From: Polaribacter glomeratus
GTDB lineage: Bacteria > Bacteroidota > Bacteroidia > Flavobacteriales > Flavobacteriaceae
Length of the DNA: 64,000 nt
NCBI RefSeq assembly: GCF_002954665.1
Contig: NZ_MSCM01000002.1
Location: forward strand, 1,181,718 to 1,245,717
Direction of reading: 5' to 3'
Shown: positions 45,215 through 54,831 of the stretch, piece after piece
Layout of the letters: each line of letters begins with the position of its first letter
Numbering within the stretch: position 1 is the stretch's first letter
Made by a program: the position numbers and the translations under genes
The notes under the pieces: model-generated
Database searches by the model: none
What the model was told of the DNA's origin: nothing
Seen by the model: the letters and a program-made list of their open reading frames with translations, nothing else

Positions 45215-45222
45215 TAACTTTG
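45215..45222 (+). promoter_or_regulatory. candidate -7 element for kbl
   Basis: TAACTTTG matches TAnnTTTG, 21 bases before the kbl ATG. The nearest TTG (45185-45187) is 27 bases upstream, wider than usual. Confidence 0.55.
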
Positions 45223-45243
45223 TACTTCTTAAATCAATAATAA

Positions 45244-46437
45244 ATGTACGGTAAAATTAAGGATACTTTAAATAAAGAAATTCAAGAACTAAAAGACGCA
45301 GGTTTATATAAGTCAGAAAGAATTATCACGTCTGCACAAGATGCGGTGATTAAAATTTCTACTGGCCAAGAAGTAATTAACTTTTGTGCAAATAATTATT
45401 TAGGCCTATCAAATCATCCAGCAGTAATTCAGGCAGCAAAAGATACAATGGATACACATGGTTTTGGTGTCTCGTCTGTTCGTTTTATTTGTGGTACTCA
45501 AGATATTCATAAAAAGTTAGAGCAAAAGATTGCTAGTTTTTATAGAACGGAAGACACTATATTATACGCAGCAGCGTTCGATGCAAATGGTGGTGTTTTT
45601 GAACCTTTATTATCTAATGAAGACGCCATAATTTCTGACAGTTTAAATCACGCTTCTATTATAGACGGTGTTCGTTTGTGTAAAGCGGCTCGTTATCGTT
45701 ACAATAATAATGACATGAGTTCCTTAGAAGAACAGTTAATTGAAGCCAATAAACAAAATCATCGTTTTAAGATTATCGTTACTGATGGTGTTTTTTCTAT
45801 GGATGGTATTGTTGCGAAGTTAGATGAGATTTGTGATTTAGCAGATAAATATGACGCTATGGTGATGGTTGATGAATGTCACGCAACCGGTTTTATTGGT
45901 AAAACAGGTCGTGGTACAGTAGAGCTTAAAAACGTAATGGATCGAGTTGATATTGTTACCGGAACTTTAGGAAAAGCTTTAGGTGGCGCGATGGGTGGTT
46001 ATACAACAGGTAAAAAAGAAATTATTGAAATTTTACGCCAACGCTCAAGACCTTATTTATTCTCGAATTCTTTGGCGCCGGCAATTGTTGGAGCCTCTTT
46101 AAAGGTGTTTGATTTAATTTCTGACGACACTACTTTACGAGATAAACTAGAATGGAATACAAATTATTTTAGGACAGAAATGGAAAAAGCCGGTTTTGAT
46201 TTAGTTGGGGCAGATGCAGCCATTGTTCCTGTGATGTTGTATGATGCAAAGCTTTCACAAACCATGGCTAATAAGTTGTTAGATGAAGGTATTTATGTAA
46301 TAGGTTTCTTTTTTCCAGTAGTTCCTAAAGAAAAAGCTAGAATTAGAGTACAATTATCAGCTGCTCATACAAAAGAACATTTAGACAAAGCTATTGCGGC
46401 TTTTAAAAAGATAGGAAAAGAATTGAAAGTTATTTAG
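45244..46437 (+). CDS. kbl: glycine C-acetyltransferase (2-amino-3-ketobutyrate CoA ligase)
   Basis: A PLP enzyme that cleaves 2-amino-3-ketobutyrate with CoA to glycine and acetyl-CoA in threonine breakdown. The 397-residue protein is of the alpha-oxoamine synthase fold: [49 protein letters not shown] (PLP-interacting Asp-His), and [14 protein letters not shown] with the PLP-binding lysine. Length and motifs are normal. No threonine dehydrogenase gene is adjacent, so the operon is incomplete here. Confidence 0.94.
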   Translation: MYGKIKDTLNKEIQELKDAGLYKSERIITSAQDAVIKISTGQEVINFCANNYLGLSNHPAVIQAAKDTMDTHGFGVSSVRFICGTQDIHKKLEQKIASFYRTEDTILYAAAFDANGGVFEPLLSNEDAIISDSLNHASIIDGVRLCKAARYRYNNNDMSSLEEQLIEANKQNHRFKIIVTDGVFSMDGIVAKLDEICDLADKYDAMVMVDECHATGFIGKTGRGTVELKNVMDRVDIVTGTLGKALGGAMGGYTTGKKEIIEILRQRSRPYLFSNSLAPAIVGASLKVFDLISDDTTLRDKLEWNTNYFRTEMEKAGFDLVGADAAIVPVMLYDAKLSQTMANKLLDEGIYVIGFFFPVVPKEKARIRVQLSAAHTKEHLDKAIAAFKKIGKELKVI

Positions 46438-46482
46438 AATTAATAAAAACTTGTAGTTTTATGAATATTTTGTATGTTTGTC

Positions 46483-46513
46483 TTTGTTAATAACTTTTAA
46501 GAACTTACTTTTG
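46483..46513 (+). promoter_or_regulatory. strong Bacteroidota-type promoter for the OmpA-family gene
   Basis: TTTG at 46483-46486, an exactly 19-base spacer, and TACTTTTG at 46506-46513 match the ideal consensus. The ATG is at 46554, giving a leader of about 35 AT-rich bases. This fits the high expression expected for an abundant outer-membrane protein. Confidence 0.82.
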
Positions 46514-46553
46514 CACATAATAATAATGAACTTTTAATTTAAAAAATTTGATA

Positions 46554-47906
46554 ATGAAACAATTAAAAATAGCTGTGATAGCTTTGTTTACTCTTGCTTT
46601 AACTAGCAATGTAAATGCACAAGATGCAAACAATCCCTGGGCTGTGGGCTTTGGGGCTAATATTGTAGACTTCTACAATGGTTCTGATTTTGGAGATCAA
46701 ATGAAGGATTTACTTGGTAATAAAGATTGGAATTTTCTACCAACTATTTCTAGAATAACTGCTGAAAAATACCTAGACAAAGGGTTTTCTTTACAATTAG
46801 CGGGTTCTTTAAACAAGATTACACATCTTAGAGTAGAGGATGATTCAGATTTTCTTTACTATTCTTTAGGAGCTATCGTAAAATATGATATAAATAATTT
46901 AATAGGAGACACTAAATGGTTTGATCCTTTCGTTTATCTAGGTGGAGATTTTGTGTCGGTTGATTCAAATTCAGAAGGAATGTTAAATATTGGTGTTGGA
47001 TTTAATACTTGGTTTAGTGAGAATTTAGGTTTAAATTTTCAAACAGGTACTAAAAAAGGTTTTTCTGATCAAGTTAGAGCTCATTACCAAACTTCTTTAG
47101 GTTTAGTTATTAAATTTGGAGGAAAAGATACTGATGGTGACGGAGTTTATGACAAAGACGATGCTTGTCCTGAAGTTGCAGGTTTAGTTGAATTTAATGG
47201 TTGTCCTGATGCTGATGGCGACGGAATCAAAGATTCTGACGATGCTTGTCCTAATGTTGCTGGTTTAGCAGCTATGAACGGTTGTCCTGATGCTGACGGT
47301 GATGGTGTTGCAGACAAAGATGATATGTGTCCTAATGAAAAAGGAACAAAAGCAAATAAAGGTTGTCCAGATACTGATGGTGATGGTGTAGTTGATAAAG
47401 ATGATAAATGTCCTAATGTTGCAGGACCATCTGCAAATAACGGATGCCCTTGGCCAGATACTGACGGTGACGGTGTTTTAGATAAAGACGATAAATGTGT
47501 AGATGAAGCTGGACCAGCTTCTAACAATGGATGTCCTGAAGATGCAATGTCTGCAAGTCAAATGGAAGCTTTATCTCAATATTCTATTTTATTCGCAACA
47601 GATAGAGCTAACGTTACTAAAGTAGCAGCAGCAAAATTAGATAAAGTGTATGATTTAATTAGCCCTGTTGAAAACGTAATTTTTGTAGTAGAAGGATATG
47701 CTGATAACGTAGGTGCTGATAAATATAATCAATACTTATCTGAAAGAAGAGCAGAATCTGTTAAAGCTTATTTAGTTAAAAAAGGTTTTGATGCTAGTAG
47801 ATTAGAAGTTGCAGGTTTTGGAGAAAACAATCCAGCAGAAAATAATAACACTGCAGCAGGAAGAAGTAAAAACAGAAGAGTAGTTATTAAATTATCTGAT
47901 AAATAA
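46554..47906 (+). CDS. OmpA-family outer-membrane protein with thrombospondin type-3 repeats
   Basis: A 450-residue protein: signal peptide (1-22, ending SNVNAQ), an N-terminal eight-stranded barrel-like domain (about 25-185), calcium-binding thrombospondin type-3 repeats (about 190-325), and an OmpA peptidoglycan-binding domain (about 335-450). Six repeats of the DxDGDGVxDxxDxCP type can be counted. The OmpA domain has the NVIFVVEGYADNVG and YLSERRAESVKAYL motifs. It links outer membrane to peptidoglycan. I use the ATG at 46554 rather than the in-frame TTG two codons earlier. It is single, between its own promoter and terminator. Confidence 0.94.
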   Translation: MKQLKIAVIALFTLALTSNVNAQDANNPWAVGFGANIVDFYNGSDFGDQMKDLLGNKDWNFLPTISRITAEKYLDKGFSLQLAGSLNKITHLRVEDDSDFLYYSLGAIVKYDINNLIGDTKWFDPFVYLGGDFVSVDSNSEGMLNIGVGFNTWFSENLGLNFQTGTKKGFSDQVRAHYQTSLGLVIKFGGKDTDGDGVYDKDDACPEVAGLVEFNGCPDADGDGIKDSDDACPNVAGLAAMNGCPDADGDGVADKDDMCPNEKGTKANKGCPDTDGDGVVDKDDKCPNVAGPSANNGCPWPDTDGDGVLDKDDKCVDEAGPASNNGCPEDAMSASQMEALSQYSILFATDRANVTKVAAAKLDKVYDLISPVENVIFVVEGYADNVGADKYNQYLSERRAESVKAYLVKKGFDASRLEVAGFGENNPAENNNTAAGRSKNRRVVIKLSDK

Positions 47907-47929
47907 TTAAAACTTACTTATAATTATAT

Positions 47930-47958
47930 AAAACTCTGCTCAATTTGAGCAGAGTTTT
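47930..47958 (+). terminator. terminator after the OmpA-family gene
   Basis: A perfect 13-base stem AAAACTCTGCTCA / TGAGCAGAGTTTT with a 3-base loop, 23 bases after the stop. Symmetric A and T tracts mean it could work in both directions. Confidence 0.9.
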
Positions 47959-48013
47959 ATTGTTATAACTGTTTTTTTAATTGGAAATTCTTTTTAATTA
48001 AAAACAAAAAAAG

Positions 48014-48021
48014 TATCTTTG
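48014..48021 (+). promoter_or_regulatory. candidate -7 element for atpD
   Basis: TATCTTTG matches the TAnnTTTG consensus, 59 bases before the atpD ATG, giving a leader of about 50 bases. No -33 TTG at the usual distance is seen. Confidence 0.6.
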
Positions 48022-48035
48022 CAACCTGAAAATGA

Positions 48036-49592
<1,557 letters not shown>

Positions 49593-49647
49593 ACAGTTGT
49601 AGGTTGGCGGTTTATACTAACAACTAACAACTAAAAACTATAAATAT

Positions 49648-49941
49648 ATGTTTTTAGAAATTGTAACACCCGAAGCTATTTTGTTTTCATCAAAAGTTGA
49701 TTCATTCTCTGTACCTGGTATTGATGGTGAATTTCAAATGTTAAAGAATCATGCTCCAGTGGTCTCTATCTTAAAAGAAGGAACTGTTAAAATTCATGTG
49801 CATACATTAGAACACTTACAGATAGATATCATTAGTGGACATTTAGAACCTCATATTGATGATGATAAAATTCTAACACTCGCCATTAAATCTGGAACTT
49901 TAGAGTTAAAAGATAATAAGGCTATTATTTTAGCGGATTAA
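49648..49941 (+). CDS. atpC: F1F0 ATP synthase epsilon subunit (short form)
   Basis: A 97-residue epsilon subunit with the N-terminal beta-sandwich (FLEIVTPEAILFSSKVDSFSVP, DGEFQMLKNHAPVVSIL). The C-terminal two-helix domain that inhibits ATP hydrolysis in longer epsilon subunits is absent, as in many Bacteroidota. It pairs with atpD in a two-gene operon that ends at the terminator at 49961. Inhibition by an extended epsilon helix is therefore not possible here. Confidence 0.94.
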   Translation: MFLEIVTPEAILFSSKVDSFSVPGIDGEFQMLKNHAPVVSILKEGTVKIHVHTLEHLQIDIISGHLEPHIDDDKILTLAIKSGTLELKDNKAIILAD

Positions 49942-49960
49942 CACAATGTATTATATTATA

Positions 49961-50000
49961 AAAAATCTCAAAATAGATATCTATTTTGAGATTTTTTTTG
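49961..50000 (+). terminator. terminator of the atpDC operon
   Basis: A perfect 16-base stem AAAAATCTCAAAATAG / CTATTTTGAGATTTTT with an ATAT loop, followed by TTTG, begins 20 bases after the atpC stop. Confidence 0.92.
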
Positions 50001-50017
50001 CATTTATATTAGTGCAA

Positions 50018-50051
50018 AAAAAAACATCTTTTATTAAAAAGATGTTTTTTT
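50018..50051. terminator. second hairpin/terminator behind atpDC
   Basis: A perfect 15-base stem (AAAAAAACATCTTTT with its complement) and ATTA loop, symmetric in A and T, so it could stop transcription in either direction. It lies 18 bases after the first terminator. Confidence 0.8.
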
Positions 50052-50141
50052 AGCAATTTTCCCTAACGAATTCAATAATTTTTTTATTCAAATAATACTT
50101 CAAAATTCGTTAAAATTAATCAATAATTGAATAAGGAAAAA

Positions 50142-50174
50142 CCCCTTTATTTTTAAGGGGAAAACCCCTTTTTT
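50142..50174 (+). promoter_or_regulatory. three-arm CCCCTT/AAGGGG/CCCCTT element (attenuator-like)
   Basis: CCCCTT at 50142-50147, AAGGGG at 50155-50160 and CCCCTT at 50165-50170 followed by four more Ts. The middle arm can pair with either side. Pairing to the right makes a GC stem plus T-run terminator; pairing to the left would prevent it. It lies about 70-100 bases before the lipoprotein gene at 50243. Together with the two hairpins before it, this accounts for most of the 301-base gap at 49942-50242. No promoter upstream of it is clear. Confidence 0.4.
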
Positions 50175-50242
50175 AGTCCCAGAAAAATTTGTGTCATAGT
50201 TTATGTTGTATTTTAGTAGATAATTAATATAAGACTCAATTT

Positions 50243-50860
50243 ATGAAAACTAAAATCACCAAGTTTATACTACTTTTTACAGCATCACTATTTTTTATTT
50301 CTTGCAAAAGTGATTGTAATCATGAAAAAGAATTGAAAGAGACTCAAAATAGTGAAAGACCGTCACAAGCTATCACATATCCAGAAATGGCTAGCATGTT
50401 TAAAGAATATGATAATGGGCAAAGAGTAGTTTTAAACGAGTATATCTCAAAGAAATCCGAAGGAAAAGATAGTGTAGAGACTATTTCTCAATTTTATAGT
50501 TTGTCTGAAATTAAACAGTATATCGCGTATATTGAAAGATTATCTAAAGAAAAAGAAATTGATTTAACAGGAATTAGAATTTTTACTTCTGCATACCCAT
50601 CAGATTATAAAATAAAAGAATATCAAAATAGAGTTTGTTTTATTTTAGCACCAACAACAAATATTGGAGACAAAAAAAATATTGCATACGAACCATTAGA
50701 GTCTGATGTTAAGAAACCCGTTTCTATGAAAAGTATTTTAGATAAATATGCAGATGTAACTACAAGAAGTGTAAATAGGGCAGCTATATTTTCTTTTAAT
50801 ATTATAGCTAATGATAATAGTTCAGCTTTAAATAGAGGTAATATTTATCCTCCTTATTAA
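50243..50860 (+). CDS. hypothetical lipoprotein of a two-component signalling operon
   Basis: A 205-residue lipoprotein with signal peptide and lipobox FFISC (Cys about 20). The mature domain is mixed alpha/beta with charged helices (EYISKKSEGKDSVETISQFY, SEIKQYIAYIERLSKEKE) and a tail containing ANDNSSALNRG. I recognise no family. It lies five bases before a 7-TM protein gene and is followed by a histidine kinase and response regulator, so it may be a sensory or accessory component at the envelope. This role is inferred from the operon only. Confidence 0.8.
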   Translation: MKTKITKFILLFTASLFFISCKSDCNHEKELKETQNSERPSQAITYPEMASMFKEYDNGQRVVLNEYISKKSEGKDSVETISQFYSLSEIKQYIAYIERLSKEKEIDLTGIRIFTSAYPSDYKIKEYQNRVCFILAPTTNIGDKKNIAYEPLESDVKKPVSMKSILDKYADVTTRSVNRAAIFSFNIIANDNSSALNRGNIYPPY

Positions 50861-50865
50861 AAATT

Positions 50866-51498
50866 ATGTTAGAAGATTTTTATGGCTATTTCGAATACGC
50901 TTCTTTAATTATATCCTTACTATTTTTTACAAAATATAAAGAGTATCAATTTTACAAATACTTCGTTTTTTATTTAGTGGCAATCGTTGTCTTTGAAAAC
51001 TTAGCCTCTCAAAAAATCCCTAAAGATGATTGGTTTGAATTTTTTAATGATGGATTTAAAATATTAAATGTATTTACTTTTTTCGAATTTAATTTAGTAG
51101 CCCTTATTTATTATAATTTAGTCAAAGAAAAAGTTTCAAAAAACATTCTTTTCTACTTAGCATTTTTTTTTAATCTAATTTATTTTTTAAGCTTTTATTT
51201 TATCAAACTACAGAATTACACTGTGGTTATTGAAGGTATTGTAAATACAGTCCTTGTAATTCTTTATTTTAGAGAATTATTAAATTCTGATAAAATTTTA
51301 AATTACAAGAAATTGTTGCCTTTTTGGGTTTCTGTTGGATTTTTATTATTTTATTTAACATCAATACCATTTTTTACATTAGTATATTCCGACCTTTTTA
51401 ATTCGAGAATAATGTTTCCTATACTTTATTCTCTTATTATTGTATTTCATTTGTGTTTTATTTATGGCTTAGTTACATGCAAGAAAACGGAGGATTAG
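50866..51498 (+). CDS. polytopic membrane protein (about seven TM), putative sensor partner
   Basis: A 210-residue protein, almost entirely membrane helices: about seven segments (roughly 8-22, 30-47, 65-85, 93-112, 120-138, 150-172, 182-203) with short loops. Small conserved-looking soluble parts are few, so ligand binding would have to occur within the membrane or loops. I recognise no family. Its gene overlaps the following histidine kinase gene by 22 bases. The kinase has only one membrane helix and no sensor domain, so this protein is a good candidate sensor in trans. Confidence 0.8.
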   Translation: MLEDFYGYFEYASLIISLLFFTKYKEYQFYKYFVFYLVAIVVFENLASQKIPKDDWFEFFNDGFKILNVFTFFEFNLVALIYYNLVKEKVSKNILFYLAFFFNLIYFLSFYFIKLQNYTVVIEGIVNTVLVILYFRELLNSDKILNYKKLLPFWVSVGFLLFYLTSIPFFTLVYSDLFNSRIMFPILYSLIIVFHLCFIYGLVTCKKTED

Positions 51499-52223
51499 TT
51501 TTAATAGTTTCAACTTTATTAGTGCTTTTTACAGTGATAGCACTAATCGTTTTGTTTACTGTTTTCCAAAAAAAGAAAAACTCTTTAGTAGAGGAGAGAA
51601 AAAAGGCGGAACAAAGGTTTGAAAAAGAATTAACAGAAACTCAAATTGAAATAAGAGAAGAAACTTTAAGAAATATCAGTTGGGAATTGCACGACAATAT
51701 TGGTCAACTATTAACATTAGCAAAAATTCAATTGCAGAGCGCTACTAAAGAAAACATTAAAGAGGTCTCTGAAACTATTACCCGAGGATTGGCAGAAGTA
51801 CGTTCTTTGTCAAAATTAATTAATCCAGAGGCTATTAATAATATCGAATTAAAAGAAGCTATTCAATTAGAAATAGATCGTTTTAACCGTTTAAATTTTA
51901 TAAATGCTAACTTAACTATTTTGGGTGATGAAATAAAGATTGATAAAAAACATAGTATTATTATCTTTAGAATTTTGCAAGAATTTTTCTCAAATACCAT
52001 CAAGCACTCAAGGGCATCAACTTTAAAAGTTATTTTAAATTATAAAAATGAAATCCTTTATATTACAGCCGTAGATGACGGAATTGGTTTTTCTTCGGAT
52101 AGTAATAATAGCGGAATTGGTTTGATAAATATTAAGAAAAGAACCGAATTAATTGGCGCAGAAATTAATTTTGAATCAGAAAAAGGGAAAGGAACATCGT
52201 TAGAAATACAGTATAAATTATGA
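51477..52223 (+). CDS. sensor histidine kinase (HisKA_3/NarL-type)
   Basis: A 248-residue kinase with a single membrane helix (about 6-29), a charged coiled-coil linker (about 33-62), a HisKA_3 dimerisation domain with SWELHDNIGQLL (His72), and a HATPase domain with VDDGIGFSSDS, SGIGLINIKKR and KGKGTSLEIQY. No extracytoplasmic sensor is present. I use the ATG at 51477 in preference to the in-frame GTG at 51453, because it keeps a natural N-terminus before the membrane helix. The response regulator gene overlaps by four bases. Confidence 0.9.
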   Translation: MQENGGLVLIVSTLLVLFTVIALIVLFTVFQKKKNSLVEERKKAEQRFEKELTETQIEIREETLRNISWELHDNIGQLLTLAKIQLQSATKENIKEVSETITRGLAEVRSLSKLINPEAINNIELKEAIQLEIDRFNRLNFINANLTILGDEIKIDKKHSIIIFRILQEFFSNTIKHSRASTLKVILNYKNEILYITAVDDGIGFSSDSNNSGIGLINIKKRTELIGAEINFESEKGKGTSLEIQYKL

Positions 52224-52861
52224 AACAATTTACAGTAGTTATTGTTGATGATCACACATTATTATCGCAAGCAATTCAAGCAATGGTAAACACATTTAAC
52301 AAGTTTGTTGTATTGTACACATGCAAAAATGGACAAGAATTAGTCGATAAATTTTCTCATCAAGAAAATATACCTAATATTGTTTTAATGGACATAAATA
52401 TGCCAATTATGAATGGTGTAGAAACGACTGAATGGATTAGTAAAAACCACTCAAAAGTTAATGTATTGGCGCTTTCTGTAGAGGATGAAGAGTTCACCAT
52501 CTTAAAAATGTTAAAAGCGGGTGTCGCTGGTTATTTGTTAAAAGATACAGAAAAAGACGTTTTAGAAAAAGCGTTAATTGAAATTGCCGAAAACGGATTT
52601 TATCACACAAAAAGCGTGACCACCATATTAATGAATTCCCTGTCGGGAAACGAAGTTAAAGAAATTGATATCACTGATAAAGAACGTCAATTCTTAAAAC
52701 TTTCTTGCACAGAATTAACCTACAAAGAAATTGCCGATCAAATGTGTTTAAGCCCTAAAACAATTGATAATTATAGAAATAGTTTGTTTTGTAAATTAAA
52801 TGTAAAAAATAGAGTTGGGATGGTTACATATGCCATAAAAAATAAAATTTACACTCTCTAA
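52220..52861 (+). CDS. NarL/LuxR-family response regulator
   Basis: A 213-residue response regulator with receiver domain (about 4-120; acidic VDDH, phosphoacceptor Asp58 in LMDINMP) and a LuxR-type helix-turn-helix (about 148-205) with ELTYKEIADQMCLSPKTIDNYR. The last gene of the lipoprotein-7TM-kinase-regulator operon; the start overlaps the kinase stop (ATGA). Targets are not evident. Confidence 0.93.
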   Translation: MKQFTVVIVDDHTLLSQAIQAMVNTFNKFVVLYTCKNGQELVDKFSHQENIPNIVLMDINMPIMNGVETTEWISKNHSKVNVLALSVEDEEFTILKMLKAGVAGYLLKDTEKDVLEKALIEIAENGFYHTKSVTTILMNSLSGNEVKEIDITDKERQFLKLSCTELTYKEIADQMCLSPKTIDNYRNSLFCKLNVKNRVGMVTYAIKNKIYTL

Positions 52862-52869
52862 AAATGTCG

Positions 52870-52877
52870 TAAATTTG
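52870..52877 (+). promoter_or_regulatory. candidate -7 element five bases before rbfA
   Basis: TAAATTTG matches TAnnTTTG and ends just four bases before the rbfA ATG at 52882. Transcription from it would start at or beside the start codon, giving an mRNA with little or no leader. Confidence 0.4.
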
Positions 52878-52881
52878 CAGA

Positions 52882-53277
52882 ATGGAAGAAACTAACAGAC
52901 AAAGAAAAATTGCAGGTGTTCTGCAAAAAGATTTGGTAGATGTGTTGCAGAAAGCAGCGCAAGATGGTATGAAAGGTGTTATTATTTCTGTTTCTAAAGT
53001 ACATGTTACTTCAGATTTAGGAGTAGCAAAAGTATATTTAAGCGTTTTTCCATCAATTAAAAGAGACGACATTATAAAAGGTGTAGTTTCTAACACGGTT
53101 TTAATTCGTCATGAAATGGCAAAAAGAACCAAAAATCAATTGCGTAGAATGCCAGAATTACTATTTTTTGGTGATGATACTCTCGACTATATAGAGAAAA
53201 TTGATAATTCTTTAAAAGGAGGAGACGAAGATCCTATTAAAAATCCAGAAGTTTTACCAAGACGTAGAAAACAATAA
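52882..53277 (+). CDS. rbfA: ribosome-binding factor A
   Basis: RbfA helps mature the 30S subunit by binding near the 16S rRNA 5' helix. The 131-residue protein has the KH-like fold with GVIISVSKVHVTSDLGVAKVYLSVF and RHEMAKRTKNQLRRMPELLFFGDDTLDY, both standard for the family, and a basic C-terminus. Normal length. The next gene begins 15 bases downstream. Confidence 0.95.
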   Translation: MEETNRQRKIAGVLQKDLVDVLQKAAQDGMKGVIISVSKVHVTSDLGVAKVYLSVFPSIKRDDIIKGVVSNTVLIRHEMAKRTKNQLRRMPELLFFGDDTLDYIEKIDNSLKGGDEDPIKNPEVLPRRRKQ

Positions 53278-53292
53278 ATTCCAGCAATTTAA

Positions 53293-54495
53293 TTGGGTTT
53301 TTCTCTATACATAGCCAAAAGATATTTATTTACCAAGACTAGTAATAATGCGATAAACATTGTTACTATTATAGCGTCATTTGGAGTAATTGTAGGATCA
53401 CTAGCACTTTTTATTATTCTTTCTGGTTTTTCTGGTTTGCGAACTTTTAGTTATAGTTTGTTAGACTCATCCGATCCAGATATTAAAATTACATCCGTAA
53501 AAGGTAAATCTTTTATAATTACGGATGATGTGCAGCAAATTCTAAATAGGAATCAATCTATAGCAGCAAGTTCTAAAGTTATTGAAGAACGAGTTTTTTT
53601 AGAATACAATGACAAAAGTGAAATTGCTTATATAAAAGGGGTTGAAGATAATTACCCAAAAATTACACAAATAGATTCCGTTTTAAGCCAAGGTATCTGG
53701 TTAGATACAACGTATATAAATACAGCAGTAATTGGTAGAACAATCGCCATAAAGTTATCTCTTGGCGTACGAAGTTTTGGCGAACAATTACAAATCTTGG
53801 TACCAAAACCAGGAACAGGGTTTATAAATCCTACCAACGCATTTTATAAAACGGAAGTTCAAATTGTTGGTTTATATACTGGTACAGAAGAGTTTGAAAG
53901 CAAATTTGTCTTTGTAACGTTATCACAAGCAAAAGATTTACTAAATTTTAAAGAAAATCAAATTACGGGGTTAGAATTAAAATTAATCGATAGTGAAAAC
54001 TCAGATGATATCGCAACTGAACTTCAAGAAAAATTAGGAAACGATTATAAAGTGCAAACCAAAGAGCAATTAAATGAGGTTTTTTATAAGGTAATCAATA
54101 CCGAAAATTTTGTTTCGTACCTCATTTTTACATTAATTGTAATTATTGCATTGTTTAATGTAATTGGCACAATAATTATGATGATTATTGATAAAAAAGA
54201 CAATCTAAAAACTTTATTTAGTTTAGGAGCAAGCGTAAAAGAGATTAAAAGAATATTTGTACTTCAGGGATTTCTGCTCACTTTTTTTGGAATGATCATA
54301 GGATTGATTTTAGGAATTATTTTAGTTTTTGTTCAAAAAAAGTATGAACTATTTATGATTACAGAAAACTTGGCTTATCCAGTAGAATTTAAGTTTACTA
54401 ACTTATTTATAGTCATTGCAACCATTACTATTTTAGGGTTTATAGCCGCTAAAATTGCAAGTAGTAGAATATCAAAAGAGTTTATAGAACGATAA
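53293..54495 (+). CDS. LolC/E-type ABC transporter permease (MacB/FtsX fold)
   Basis: A 400-residue inner-membrane protein with four membrane segments (about 23-45, 270-295, 315-340, 370-390) and a large periplasmic domain between the first and second. The N-terminal FSLYIAKRYLFTKTSNNAINIVTIIA and the C-terminal FtsX-like region (KDNLKTLFSLGASVKEI) match the LolC/LolE lipoprotein-release permeases. No ATPase gene is adjacent. The start is TTG at 53293 so that the family's N-terminal sequence is kept. Distinguishing lipoprotein transport from other MacB-like roles needs the partner. Confidence 0.88.
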   Translation: MGFSLYIAKRYLFTKTSNNAINIVTIIASFGVIVGSLALFIILSGFSGLRTFSYSLLDSSDPDIKITSVKGKSFIITDDVQQILNRNQSIAASSKVIEERVFLEYNDKSEIAYIKGVEDNYPKITQIDSVLSQGIWLDTTYINTAVIGRTIAIKLSLGVRSFGEQLQILVPKPGTGFINPTNAFYKTEVQIVGLYTGTEEFESKFVFVTLSQAKDLLNFKENQITGLELKLIDSENSDDIATELQEKLGNDYKVQTKEQLNEVFYKVINTENFVSYLIFTLIVIIALFNVIGTIIMMIIDKKDNLKTLFSLGASVKEIKRIFVLQGFLLTFFGMIIGLILGIILVFVQKKYELFMITENLAYPVEFKFTNLFIVIATITILGFIAAKIASSRISKEFIER

Positions 54496-54588
54496 TTGTA
54501 AGAAATAGCAAATACTGTAAGCTTGAAAATTAATTACAACTTTAATTTACAAGTTAAGTGTTTAATCAGTAAAAGGCTTAAAAAATTA

Positions 54589-54602
54589 AATCTAGCTAGA
54601 TT
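54589..54602. repeat. perfect 14-base palindrome AATCTAGCTAGATT
   Basis: A perfect 7+7 palindrome in the 336-base gap at 54496-54831 between two convergent genes. It has the form of an operator, but no gene starts there. The gap otherwise holds only this, the inverted repeat at 54712-54728, and AT-rich sequence with no ORF above about 22 codons on the plus strand. Confidence 0.5.
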
Positions 54603-54711
54603 AATTATTTGTTATTTATGATTAGAATGTTTCTTTTTAGTGATCTCTATACTTTGCGATCGAGATTTACTTTATGTTTCATTTAATCTTCACTATTAAA
54701 AAGTCTAAATT

Positions 54712-54728
54712 AATTAGAACGGTTCTAA
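54712..54728. repeat. inverted repeat ATTAGAAC-G-GTTCTAAT
   Basis: Perfect 8-1-8 inverted repeat in the same convergent gap. No T-tract follows, so it does not look like a terminator. Protein binding is possible but there is no obvious target promoter. Confidence 0.5.
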
Positions 54729-54831
54729 TAACTATTTAAATTTACAATATTAATTGAGTTTCTTGAGTTTATTTAGCTAAAAATCAAAAGACTATCGATG
54801 AAATTCAAAAAAATAAAGATTGATTGAAAAA

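Noticed and set aside
47147..47527. 126-codon minus-strand ORF across the OmpA gene
   Set aside because: It is the antisense shadow of the thrombospondin repeats, with a repetitive Ser/Pro composition and no start context.
47127..47530. Tandem repeat or CRISPR-like array
   Set aside because: The periodic sequence is coding and translates to calcium-binding thrombospondin type-3 repeats.
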